Shown here piece by piece: positions 46,152-54,409 of a stretch of 64,000 nt of DNA. The stretch is from Bacteroidota bacterium. GTDB taxonomy: Bacteria; Bacteroidota; Bacteroidia; Palsa-965. The notes below the pieces were generated by a model that saw only the letters and a program-made list of their open reading frames with translations, did no database searches and was not told where the DNA came from. The stretch is from positions 58,656-122,655 of the forward strand of contig JADBYT010000017.1 in the NCBI GenBank assembly GCA_020402865.1. Direction: 5' to 3'. A program made the translations under genes and the position numbers. Every line of letters begins with the position of its first letter. Positions within the stretch are counted from its first letter, which is position 1.

Positions 46152-47636
46152 TCAGGGTTGTTCGTCGAGTACTTTTTTCACTAATTCGCTGGCTACTTTC
46201 GGATCGGCCTTGCCTTTGGAGAGTTTCATTACCTCACCCATAAACATGCCTACCAGATTGGTTTTGCCGTTCTTATATTCGGTCACTTTGGCGGGATATT
46301 TTGCTACGGCTTCCTTCACTAATTCAAGCAGCGCACCTTCGTCGCTTTCCTGAATCAGGTTGTGCGCTTCGGCCAGTTCGAGCGGAGTTTTATCGGTGTG
46401 TTGCGCCATGAGCGGGAAAATGCGCTGGTTGGCTACGGCAAAACTTACCTTTCCGCTGTCGATAAGCTCAATGAGTTGAGCCAGCCGCTGTGCCGAAACG
46501 GTGAGCTGACTGATGTGTATGGCGTTTTCGTTGAGGTATGATTTTACCGGGCCCATTACCCAGTTGGCAGCCGCTTTGGCCGCTGCTTTGCGGTCGGGCA
46601 GGGCAGCGGTGTGGCGTAAAACCTCTTCGTAGAAAAGTGCAATTTCCTTTGCATCGGTAAGTACGCCTGCATCGTAAGCGGTGAGGCCGAGTTCAGCGGT
46701 GTACTTGCGGAAGAGTGCAGCCGGCAGGGGCGGAAGTTCGCTTTGTACGCGGGCAATGTGTGTTTGAGTAACCATTACCGGCAGCAAATCTGGCTCCGGA
46801 AAATAGCGGTAGTCGTTGGCTGCTTCCTTGCTGCGCAGCGAAAACGTGGTGCCGGTTAATGCCTCAAAGCTGCGTGTGTCCTGATCAATTATTCCACCCG
46901 CTTCAATAATGTCAATCTGCCTGATCACTTCGTGTTCAATGGCACGCTTCACATTGCTGATGGAGTTCATGTTTTTCACTTCCACGCGTCGGCCGAATTT
47001 CGGGTCGCCTTTTTTGCGTACCGAAATGTTGGCGTCACAGCGCAGGCTGCCTTCTTCCATGTTGCCGTCGCAAATGTCGAGGTAGCGCACTAAGCGGCGT
47101 ATTTCGGTGAGGTAGCGGTAGGCCTCGTCGGCGCTGGCAATATCGGGTTCGGTAACAATTTCCACCAGCGGTACACCGGCGCGGTTCAGATCCACCAGCG
47201 TATCCAGCGGATCGGCATCGTGCATGCTTTTGCCCGCGTCTTCTTCCATGTGAATGCGCTGGATGCGGATAATCTTTTCGTTGCCGTTGTCGTCTTTGAT
47301 ACGCACTTTGCCATTGGTACAGATCGGTGTTTTGTCCTGCGTAATCTGGTAGCCTTTGGGCAAATCGGCATAGAAATAATTCTTGCGGGCGTATTCGTTC
47401 CGCTCGCGTATTTCGCATTCGAGCGCCAGCCCGAGACGTATGGCAAAGTCGATAACCTGCTTGTTGGCTTTGGGAAGTGTACCCGGCAAACCCAGTGTAA
47501 CCGGGCTCACCAGTGAGTTTGGCATGGCGCCGTAAGCGGCTTCGTCGGCCGCATAGGCTTTGGTACGGGTAAGCAACTGGGCGTGAACTTCAAGACCAAT
47601 TACCGGTTCGTAGAGATCGTAAACGGATGATGACAT
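46152..47636 (-). CDS. gatB: Asp-tRNA(Asn)/Glu-tRNA(Gln) amidotransferase subunit B
   Basis: 494 residues, full length. The cradle domain opens YEPVIGLEVHAQLLTRTKAY and contains VSPVTLGLPGTLP, YFYADLPKGYQITQ and LRCDANISVR; the helical and YqeY-like tail ends near KADPKVASELVKKVL. With GatA and GatC it converts mischarged Glu-tRNA(Gln) or Asp-tRNA(Asn). The zinc-binding Cys of some GatB proteins are replaced here (AYAADEAAYGAMPNS has no Cys). It is first in a run with tlpA, the M1 peptidase and lpxH. Confidence 0.96.
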   Translation of the reverse strand: MSSSVYDLYEPVIGLEVHAQLLTRTKAYAADEAAYGAMPNSLVSPVTLGLPGTLPKANKQVIDFAIRLGLALECEIRERNEYARKNYFYADLPKGYQITQDKTPICTNGKVRIKDDNGNEKIIRIQRIHMEEDAGKSMHDADPLDTLVDLNRAGVPLVEIVTEPDIASADEAYRYLTEIRRLVRYLDICDGNMEEGSLRCDANISVRKKGDPKFGRRVEVKNMNSISNVKRAIEHEVIRQIDIIEAGGIIDQDTRSFEALTGTTFSLRSKEAANDYRYFPEPDLLPVMVTQTHIARVQSELPPLPAALFRKYTAELGLTAYDAGVLTDAKEIALFYEEVLRHTAALPDRKAAAKAAANWVMGPVKSYLNENAIHISQLTVSAQRLAQLIELIDSGKVSFAVANQRIFPLMAQHTDKTPLELAEAHNLIQESDEGALLELVKEAVAKYPAKVTEYKNGKTNLVGMFMGEVMKLSKGKADPKVASELVKKVLDEQP

Positions 47637-47751
47637 AGTGCAATGTGAAACCGGAACACTGTTTCCGGCAAACGTGCGAATTTACGGATTTTTTGGCGGG
47701 GACGGAGTAGTTGATGATCGTAAAAATGGTTAGTGTATTGCTTTAAACAGT

Positions 47752-47780
47752 CGGGGCTGATTCGTTAAGAATCAGCCCCG
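47752..47780 (-). terminator. Strong hairpin after the 65-residue gene
   Basis: CGGGGCTGATTC (47752-47763) pairs perfectly with GAATCAGCCCCG (47769-47780) around a 5-base loop, 23 bases after the stop of the minus-strand cassette. Only a short T-run (CTGTTTAAA) follows on that strand. Confidence 0.65.
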
Positions 47781-47803
47781 GTCAGTTAAATTTCAGCATT
47801 AGC

Positions 47804-48001
47804 TTACGCATTAAGAATAATTGAAGCCATGTCCTTTTCAGACTGATGAATTCTTTTTTGGTTTTCAAGTCTGAACTCATGCATTTCTTCTTCAATTCTT
47901 TTCATAATCTGATCTTTATCCTCGCGAATAATTTCTCCAATTATCCCTTTTTCCTGAAGTTCTTGAAGAGTTCTCTCGAAGTTGCTTTTCAGTTTTGTCA
48001 T
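47804..48001 (-). CDS. 65-residue charged helical protein paired with the peptidase-like gene
   Basis: A small acidic/basic helical protein (MTKLKSNFERTLQELQEKG to ASIILNA) without Cys, signal or membrane segment. Its ATG overlaps the stop of the preceding 491-residue gene by four bases (ATGA), so the two are translationally coupled. It lacks a recognised family. The size, overlap and AT-rich composition fit a regulator, inhibitor, substrate or precursor peptide of the peptidase-like protein; none of these can be chosen from sequence. Confidence 0.6.
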   Translation of the reverse strand: MTKLKSNFERTLQELQEKGIIGEIIREDKDQIMKRIEEEMHEFRLENQKRIHQSEKDMASIILNA

Positions 48002-49473
48002 AATCTTAACAGATTATTGTAGAAACCTGTAAATGGAGTAATTGATTTATTAATTTTGGTTTTTATAAACCCTGAAAAATTTGCACGAATATAATAATTT
48101 CCAACCAGAGCCGCAAGTATATTTATTCTTTTAGGTTCAGTAGCATCAAAAATCATAATACCACTACAAAGTCCTGTATTAACCATTTCTTTATCAATAA
48201 TTTCAGCAATCCAGATAAATTTAGGCATTGAGCTGCTAAGAATAAGTTTCTTGAATTCTACCGCTAGGAGAGTATTTTGCGTGATGTAATGTTTGTATGA
48301 TCGGCTTGATGCAAGTAACGTTCGAATAATGATCTGTTTATTTGAAATAAGTTCGTGCTTTTTTAATATTGAAATAGCATTCATCCGTGCTTCTTCTGCT
48401 ACCATATAGATTTTATGATAAAGGGGAACTGCTATGCTATGAATTGCACATTTTTCCCATAATTCATTTTCATAATATGAAGTAGGATCAGTTAATTCTG
48501 CTAATTGATACGGTGGATAATTATCGTCAATGAATACATACTGATCGAATAAGTCATAGTAGTCGTAAACTCTTAATTGTTGTTGTTCAATATCAATAAT
48601 TGGGGAGATATTTTCGAGAGATTTTTTGTAGTTCAGTTCGCGGCCTACTATTGTTAGGGCATGCCCAATTTTACTATTTCTAATCATACCAATAACCGGT
48701 ATTCCTGATTCGATATACATTTTTAACAATCGGATAAAGTCGCCTTCATGCGCATCTCTGGAATATATTTTCACGCCAAAGCCAAATTCTTTTAGTAAAT
48801 ATGAAATTTGGCTTGCTGTTAGTCCGTTCGTAGGTGTAAGTCGTTGGAATGAATATGAGCTTAAAGTTTTATTTATTTTTGATGGAAGCGTAGGTGTATA
48901 TTCAGGATAACGATTTCCGAAATATTCCAGAACAGACCAAATAGTTGTTTCTGCGCAAGAGATAGTTTCGCTGTCTTGTGAGCAGTGAGGAAACCCGTTT
49001 ACACTCATCTTTAAGCCATTAACTGTAATATTATAAGCTACATTACATATAGCAAATTCGGAATTCTTAAAGGCTTTAGGAGAAATAACATTTCTTCCGA
49101 TAATAAATGGAAATGTTGGTCTTATTACTAAGAAACCAAGATAAATTTCTCTTAAAAATGGTGATTTTTCAGAATTGAAAAAGTCTGATTCTAAAACGGG
49201 ACTACTAAAGAAAGATAAACGTATGCAATTACGAGAGAACTCCTCTCCTTTTGATGCATAATAATGGTAGTAAGAGTCTCTGTATATTTTATCTACATAA
49301 GGATGCTCTACGATGATATACAGGTCATCTTTTAGGAAGCTCAAAAAGTTATTTAATTGGTCTAAACTTTTAGCCAATTCAATGTCACTAATTGAGTAGC
49401 GTTCTGATAATAAATTTCTTACAGGATCATTAACATTTGTGATATGTACCGTCTCAGTGAGTAATTCTTCCAT
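47998..49473 (-). CDS. Putative papain/C39-like cysteine peptidase
   Basis: 491 residues, no signal peptide. The central part reads GFPHCSQDSETISCAETTIW: Q166 and C173 are spaced as the oxyanion Gln and nucleophile of papain-fold enzymes, with H271 in IGHALTIVG and an acidic/Asn cluster (D316-D-N318) in FIDDNYPPY completing a plausible triad. The N-terminal 150 and C-terminal 140 residues are unassigned and probably belong to target recognition. The gene is strikingly AT-rich compared with gatB and ruvC on either side and is coupled to a 65-residue helical protein. It may be a defence, toxin or peptide-processing enzyme; the function is not established. Confidence 0.55.
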   Translation of the reverse strand: MEELLTETVHITNVNDPVRNLLSERYSISDIELAKSLDQLNNFLSFLKDDLYIIVEHPYVDKIYRDSYYHYYASKGEEFSRNCIRLSFFSSPVLESDFFNSEKSPFLREIYLGFLVIRPTFPFIIGRNVISPKAFKNSEFAICNVAYNITVNGLKMSVNGFPHCSQDSETISCAETTIWSVLEYFGNRYPEYTPTLPSKINKTLSSYSFQRLTPTNGLTASQISYLLKEFGFGVKIYSRDAHEGDFIRLLKMYIESGIPVIGMIRNSKIGHALTIVGRELNYKKSLENISPIIDIEQQQLRVYDYYDLFDQYVFIDDNYPPYQLAELTDPTSYYENELWEKCAIHSIAVPLYHKIYMVAEEARMNAISILKKHELISNKQIIIRTLLASSRSYKHYITQNTLLAVEFKKLILSSSMPKFIWIAEIIDKEMVNTGLCSGIMIFDATEPKRINILAALVGNYYIRANFSGFIKTKINKSITPFTGFYNNLLRL

Positions 49474-49530
49474 AAATTAATAGCTAAAATTTGCATAAAT
49501 CTAATGAAAAATATATCCATTTCAGTATTG

Positions 49531-49571
49531 TATTTCCTGTTTCCTCTTTTCTATTTTCTATTTCCTGTTTC
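49531..49571. repeat. Pyrimidine-rich direct repeat
   Basis: tatttcctgtttc occurs at 49531-49543 and 49559-49571, separated by a C/T-rich stretch. It lies between the AT-rich cassette and ruvC, near a possible insertion boundary. Confidence 0.5.
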
Positions 49572-49600
49572 AGATAAATTGTCTTGTATCACATCAATTC

Positions 49601-50185
49601 TTACTTCACCTTCCTCCCCGGATTATTACTCAAAAACGCCTCCCAGCTCCCAAATTTCTTCTCCACCTTACCGCCCGCACCCGAATTCTGAAAATAGTGA
49701 CAAACCGCAGCCGCCAGTCCGTCGGTGGCATCAAGGTATTTGGGAAGCTCTTTTATTTTCAGCAATTGTTGCAGCATGGCGGCCACCTGTTCTTTCGAAG
49801 CATTGCCATTGCCGGTAATGGACATTTTTATTTTCTTGGGGCTGTATTCGAAAATGGGAATATCGCGGTTGAGCGCCGCAGCAATAGCCACACCCTGTGC
49901 GCGTCCGAGCTTGAGCATGGACTGTACGTTTTTACCAAAGAATGGTGCTTCAATGGCAAATTCATCAGGCTTATGAAGATCGGCCAGGGCCAGGGTTTCT
50001 TCGAAAATACGTTTAAGCTTGAGGTGCGGGTCGTCGATTTTTTCGAGACGGATAACCCCCATTTCAAGCAGCGTCATTTGCCGGCCGGTAATGCGGATGG
50101 CGCCAAAGCCCATGATGGTTGTACCGGGATCGATGCCGAGCACAACTTTATCAACAAGTGGTTTGGCAGGAGTGGTTGCTGACAC
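49601..50185 (-). CDS. ruvC: Holliday junction resolvase RuvC
   Basis: About 194 residues from a GTG at 50185; the conserved domain begins [10 protein letters not shown]. The catalytic acidic residues are in GIDPG, FAIEAP and the C-terminal [12 protein letters not shown]. It cleaves four-way DNA junctions with RuvAB. A longer frame to an ATG at 50266 exists but would overlap the divergent flippase-like gene; starting at the GTG leaves 23 bases between the two start codons and a normal protein length. Confidence 0.9.
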   Translation of the reverse strand: MSATTPAKPLVDKVVLGIDPGTTIMGFGAIRITGRQMTLLEMGVIRLEKIDDPHLKLKRIFEETLALADLHKPDEFAIEAPFFGKNVQSMLKLGRAQGVAIAAALNRDIPIFEYSPKKIKMSITGNGNASKEQVAAMLQQLLKIKELPKYLDATDGLAAAVCHYFQNSGAGGKVEKKFGSWEAFLSNNPGRKVK

Positions 50186-50208
50186 GTGGTTTTGCTTATT
50201 TTGGCGCT

Positions 50209-51147
50209 GTGAAGAAACACCGCAGGGCATTATTGCGATGGCTTTCGTGGCTGCTAAAGGTAGCAATAGTTTCGGCTGCGGTGTGGTACCTGTGGCTGTA
50301 TATGCGCAGCAACCAGCTCACGCAGCATTTCACGCAGCTTGCCGGAGCATCATTTTCACTTTGGCTGGCCGTGTGGTTGCTGTGGCCGCTGAACTGGGGG
50401 CTTGAAGCGTTGAAATGGAAACTCCTTGTGCGGCAACTTCAGCCGGTACGTTTCGGGCAGGCGCTGCAGGCTGTGCTGGCTGGTGTTACTGTGGGCACGG
50501 CTACACCCAACCGCGTGGGCGAAAGTGTAGCGCGTGTGTGCATTCTTCCTCCCGAAAAACGGGTGGCTGCACTTGGGCTGGCTGCTGCCGGAAGTGCCGC
50601 CCAGTTACTGGTTACATCGCTTGCTGCCGTGGCCGGTATGTTTTATGCCCGAAAGGAGCTGCAGCTTCCTGCCATAGAACCGGGGCCGGTGTTTGGGTTT
50701 GGACTGGGCATTGCGTTGCTGTGTGTGTGGCTTTATTTCGTGCTGCGTAACTATCCGCAAGGCAAACAGTTCCTTCATTCATTCGCTCAAATCCGCCGGT
50801 CTGCAGCTATTGCGGTGCTTACACTCTCGGCGTTGCGCTATTTGGTTTACATGTTTCAGTTTGTGCTGCTGCTGCGCGCTGCTGGTATTGCGCTTCCGGT
50901 TGATATGCTGGCGGCTGCAGTGGCGGTTACGTATGGCATTGTTACACTTGTACCCACATTTGCCTTTACCGAAATTGTAGTGCGTGGCTCGGCGGCGGCG
51001 GCTGTTATTGGCGGCATGTGCGGCAATGCGGAGGCTGCACTGAGCGCGGCGGTGGTGTTGTGGAGCATTAACGTAGGACTTCCCGCACTGGCGGGTATTG
51101 TGCCTGTGCTCACTTTCCGGTTGTTCAAAAACGATGCACATGATTGA
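50209..51147 (+). CDS. Flippase-like integral membrane protein (UPF0104/LPG synthase TM type)
   Basis: 312 residues from a GTG at 50209, with seven to eight hydrophobic segments. The conserved features of the lysylphosphatidylglycerol synthase transmembrane family are seen: [28 protein letters not shown] and [17 protein letters not shown]. Such proteins are proposed to move lipid-linked molecules across the membrane. The C-terminus overlaps the following glycosyltransferase by eight bases, which suggests that the glycolipid made by one is handled by the other. Confidence 0.75.
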   Translation: MKKHRRALLRWLSWLLKVAIVSAAVWYLWLYMRSNQLTQHFTQLAGASFSLWLAVWLLWPLNWGLEALKWKLLVRQLQPVRFGQALQAVLAGVTVGTATPNRVGESVARVCILPPEKRVAALGLAAAGSAAQLLVTSLAAVAGMFYARKELQLPAIEPGPVFGFGLGIALLCVWLYFVLRNYPQGKQFLHSFAQIRRSAAIAVLTLSALRYLVYMFQFVLLLRAAGIALPVDMLAAAVAVTYGIVTLVPTFAFTEIVVRGSAAAAVIGGMCGNAEAALSAAVVLWSINVGLPALAGIVPVLTFRLFKNDAHD

Positions 51148-52240
51148 AGCGGTTTACATTGTGTCACTGCTTCTTGCTGCGGCATATCTGTTTGTGCTGT
51201 TGCCGCCGGTGTGGCGTTTTAGGCGGTTGCCGGCGCAAAAGTTATTGCCGCCATTGCCTTTGTCTGTAAGTATTATTGTACCTGCGCGCAACGAGGAGAT
51301 GCATATTCTCCAATGCCTTGCTGCACTTCAGCGTCAAACATGCGGAGCGGAAATAATCGTGGTAAACGATCATTCTGCCGACCACACCGCTGCGCTGGCG
51401 GCTTCGGTACCGGGTGTGCGTGTGCTGGATCTGGAACCGGGAAAGGCCGGCAAAAAAGCGGCGCTTGAAAAAGGTATTGCAGCAGCAGGCGGCACATTGA
51501 TACTTACCACCGATGCCGACTGCACGCCGCCGCCCCTGTGGTGTGCAAGCCTTTCGGCCGCCCTGCAGGGGCAAACAGAACTTTGCATCGGTCCGATTCT
51601 GTTGCAGGGTGGGAAAAGCTGGCTTACGGCCATGCAAAACATCGAAAGCATTGCCGTGCAGAGTGTATCGGCCGGAATGCTGAGCCAGGGTGTGGCGTTT
51701 ACGGCCAGTGGAGCCAGTTTGGGCTATTACCGCCATGTGCCCGCGGCTGCGGGGGGCTATGCACAGGATCAAACTCCTTCGGGCGATGATGTGTTGCTGT
51801 TGTTGCGCACACACAGGCGTAATCCGGCTTCAGTAGTTTGGCTGCATAACCCCGAAGCCATTGTACCCGCCGCCGCCGCCGCCACATTGCCTGAGTTCAT
51901 TAGTCAGCGTATTCGTTGGGCTTCCAAATATGGCAGCTATACTTCCCGGCCAGTGCGTATGCTGGGCTTAAGCCTTGCGGCGGCGGCGGTTTGGCCCTGG
52001 CTGCTGGCGCTGGCGGCGTTGTATGTGCCTGACTTTTTTGTGCCGCTGGCCGGGTTTCTTGCGTTAAAATTTGCAGGCGACTTTTTGTTATTATCTTTAT
52101 CGCAGTCGTTCTTCCGAAAGCCTGATCTTTTGCGCTGGTTTGCAGTTGTGTGGCCGCTTTATCAGCTTCTCACACCTGTAATTGCCGCAGGTGCACTTCG
52201 CAAAAAATTCAGCTGGAAAGAAAGAACATACACCACCTGA
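51140..52240 (+). CDS. Membrane-bound family 2 glycosyltransferase
   Basis: 366 residues from the ATG at 51140 (another ATG at 51134). One N-terminal helix (about 3-22), then a GT-A domain with SIIVPARNEE, VVNDHSADHT, the metal-binding DADC and an acceptor-side Q-R-I-R-W motif; three C-terminal membrane helices follow. It transfers a sugar from a nucleotide donor, probably to a lipid or polysaccharide on the cytoplasmic face. It is co-transcribed with the flippase-like gene. Confidence 0.88.
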   Translation: MIEAVYIVSLLLAAAYLFVLLPPVWRFRRLPAQKLLPPLPLSVSIIVPARNEEMHILQCLAALQRQTCGAEIIVVNDHSADHTAALAASVPGVRVLDLEPGKAGKKAALEKGIAAAGGTLILTTDADCTPPPLWCASLSAALQGQTELCIGPILLQGGKSWLTAMQNIESIAVQSVSAGMLSQGVAFTASGASLGYYRHVPAAAGGYAQDQTPSGDDVLLLLRTHRRNPASVVWLHNPEAIVPAAAAATLPEFISQRIRWASKYGSYTSRPVRMLGLSLAAAAVWPWLLALAALYVPDFFVPLAGFLALKFAGDFLLLSLSQSFFRKPDLLRWFAVVWPLYQLLTPVIAAGALRKKFSWKERTYTT

Positions 52241-52258
52241 ACCCGACAGGAAAAACGC

Positions 52259-53548
52259 ATGCAGGCATCGCCGGATAATTCGCTACACGAATTCGCCCAG
52301 ACCATTTCCTCTGAAACAGGAAGCGGGAGGTCGTTGTCTATGATGGCCAACGCATGGCGAAGGATGCGAAAAAACAAACTTGCCTTAGTGGGGCTCTGGG
52401 TAATTGTGGCAATGATTTTTATTGCCATTCTTGGCTATACCATTACACCCGACGGGAGCCCCGATGCGGATACACACATTGACGAACTCAGTATTTGCAA
52501 GCCCGGTTTCTCATGCCAGATTCTGCGTTTCCGCAAACATGATGAGCCCAACGTCACCGGTTTCTTTCGCAAAATGATTTTCGGCGAACCAAACGATTAT
52601 CAGTATCACGCAATTTCTGATTATTCGTTCGAAGACAATGCGATTGTGTGGCATGAGTGGGCAGAGGGCGGCTCAGGAGGAAAAGAACACCGCGACCTGC
52701 TTACTGAGGTTATTTATGCCGTTAACGAATCACGTCCGCAAAACTCCGATACCATCCGTCAAACCGAAGTGTTTTACGAAATAGGTAACGCGGCCCCGCA
52801 AACGCGAACCTGGTCGCAACTTCGCCACGAAGTACTTGCCAATATTCACCAGCAAACGTTCTGGCTGGGTACTGATCAGCATGGACGCGATTTGCTTAGC
52901 CGTGTGTTAATCGGAACCCGCATTTCGCTTTTTGTAGGACTGATTTCAGTAACCATTTCGTTTATCATTGGTATGCTGATGGGGGCGCTTGCGGGTTTTT
53001 TCAGAGGATGGCTTGATGACCTGATCATGTGGTTTATCAATGTGGTGTGGTCTATTCCCACCTTGCTGCTCGTGATTGCAATTACGCTTGTGCTTGGTAA
53101 AGGAATGTTTCCGGTGTTTATTGCCGTTGGTTTAACCATGTGGGTAGATACGGCCCGCATAGTGCGTGGGCAAATACTCAGTATCCGGGAAAAGGAATTT
53201 GTAGAAGCCGGACGTGCACTGGGTTTCCGCAACATGCGTATCATCATTCATCATGTATTGCCCAATGTGCTTGGGCCGGTAATTGTAATTACAGCGCATA
53301 ATTTCGCCAGCGCCATTCTCATCGAAGCCGGGTTGAGTTTTCTGGGCATCGGTGCGCAACGACCTACGCCCTCGTGGGGAATTATGATCAGCGATTACAG
53401 AGGTTATATTCTGGTGGGTGATTATTTTCTGGCACTCATTCCCGGATTGGCAATTATGCTGCTCGTAATGGCCTTTATGTTTCTCGGAAACGGATTGCGC
53501 GATGCCATTGATACCAAAATGGGCGAACAGGATAAAATTATGACCTGA
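52259..53548 (+). CDS. DppC/OppC-type ABC transporter permease with large periplasmic insertion
   Basis: 429 residues. TM1 (about 41-62) follows an N-terminal WRRMRKNKLALVGL motif. Residues about 63-215 are an extended soluble region between TM1 and TM2, longer than the usual short loop of DppC/OppC. The canonical FWLGTDQHGRDLLSR and the EAA loop (EFVEAGRALGFRNMRIIIHHVLPN) are conserved; GLSFLGIGAQRPTPSWG precedes the last helices. It would import oligopeptides or dipeptides with partners encoded elsewhere: no ATPase, DppB-type permease or binding protein is adjacent. Confidence 0.88.
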   Translation: MQASPDNSLHEFAQTISSETGSGRSLSMMANAWRRMRKNKLALVGLWVIVAMIFIAILGYTITPDGSPDADTHIDELSICKPGFSCQILRFRKHDEPNVTGFFRKMIFGEPNDYQYHAISDYSFEDNAIVWHEWAEGGSGGKEHRDLLTEVIYAVNESRPQNSDTIRQTEVFYEIGNAAPQTRTWSQLRHEVLANIHQQTFWLGTDQHGRDLLSRVLIGTRISLFVGLISVTISFIIGMLMGALAGFFRGWLDDLIMWFINVVWSIPTLLLVIAITLVLGKGMFPVFIAVGLTMWVDTARIVRGQILSIREKEFVEAGRALGFRNMRIIIHHVLPNVLGPVIVITAHNFASAILIEAGLSFLGIGAQRPTPSWGIMISDYRGYILVGDYFLALIPGLAIMLLVMAFMFLGNGLRDAIDTKMGEQDKIMT

Positions 53549-53644
53549 TTTCGTTTCAGGAAGAAATCAACAAGCTACGCAGATGCGGCAGGTTTTTGTT
53601 ACTTTAGCGCAGCCCAGTAAATTTTCACATACGAATACACACAC

Positions 53645-54259
53645 ATGCATCTTGCAATAGCTGGAAATATCGGCTCCGGAAAAACCACACTCACCACATT
53701 GCTCAGCAAGCAATACGGTTGGCAGGCTCATTACGAAGACGCGGATGAAAATCCCTACCTCAGCGATTTTTACGAAGACATGCAACGCTGGTCGTTTAAC
53801 CTGCAGATTTACTTTCTGAACAGCCGCTTTGCACAAATGCTTGATATACGCAAGTCGGGCATCAACGTAATTCAGGATCGTACCATATACGAGGATGCGC
53901 ATATTTTTGCGCCCAACCTGCATGCAATGGGGTTGATGACAACACGCGATTTCGAAAACTATTTCGCGCTGTATCGTCTCATGGAAGAACTCATTCAGCC
54001 GCCCGATCTGATTATCTATCTCCGTGCTTCTGTCCCCACGCTGGTTAACCAGATTCAGAAACGCGGCCGCGAGTACGAAAATGCAATCCGCATCGACTAT
54101 CTCAAACGTCTCAACGAACGCTATGAAGCCTGGATTTCACAATACGAACTTGGCAAGCTGCTGATTGTAGATGTGGATGAAAATAAATTCATGGATAATC
54201 CCGAACATCTCGGCGAAATCATGAATAAAATCAACGCCGAAATCAACGGTCTGTTCTAG
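53645..54259 (+). CDS. Deoxynucleoside kinase
   Basis: 204 residues with the P-loop GNIGSGKTT (residues 7-15), substrate-site region EDADENPYL, DRTIYED (the DRS-type motif) and the lid region with RGREYE. Family members phosphorylate deoxyadenosine, deoxyguanosine or deoxycytidine for salvage. The exact nucleoside preference is not readable. It has a strong terminator immediately after. Confidence 0.9.
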   Translation: MHLAIAGNIGSGKTTLTTLLSKQYGWQAHYEDADENPYLSDFYEDMQRWSFNLQIYFLNSRFAQMLDIRKSGINVIQDRTIYEDAHIFAPNLHAMGLMTTRDFENYFALYRLMEELIQPPDLIIYLRASVPTLVNQIQKRGREYENAIRIDYLKRLNERYEAWISQYELGKLLIVDVDENKFMDNPEHLGEIMNKINAEINGLF

Positions 54260-54280
54260 CTTTGTCTGCCTCAGAATACC

Positions 54281-54313
54281 AAAGCGTCTGAATTATTTTC
54301 AGACGCTTTTTTT
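54281..54313 (+). terminator. Rho-independent terminator
   Basis: AAAGCGTCTGAA (54281-54292) pairs perfectly with TTCAGACGCTTT (54298-54309) and ends in a T-run. It terminates the kinase gene. Confidence 0.9.
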
Positions 54314-54346
54314 ATGCGTGATGATTTCCTGTACTTCCATAAAACA

Positions 54347-54380
54347 GGAAAGGCGCCTACATTGCTGTAAGCGCCTTTCC
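54347..54380 (-). terminator. Terminator after the pyrophosphatase-YceI gene
   Basis: GGAAAGGCGC (54347-54356) and GCGCCTTTCC (54371-54380) form a 10-bp stem; on the minus strand CTGTTTTA follows, 30 bases after the stop. Confidence 0.75.
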
Positions 54381-54409
54381 GGAAATGTGCAGGATATCAG
54401 GGCAAAGTC

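Noticed and set aside
47752..47780. Hairpin considered as an attC-like recombination site
   Set aside because: It is a simple perfect stem with no core sites or integrase nearby; its place after a gene end fits a terminator better.
49504..49818. Plus-strand frame beginning MKNISISVLYFLFPLFYF
   Set aside because: It starts in a low-complexity pyrimidine tract and then runs antisense through ruvC.
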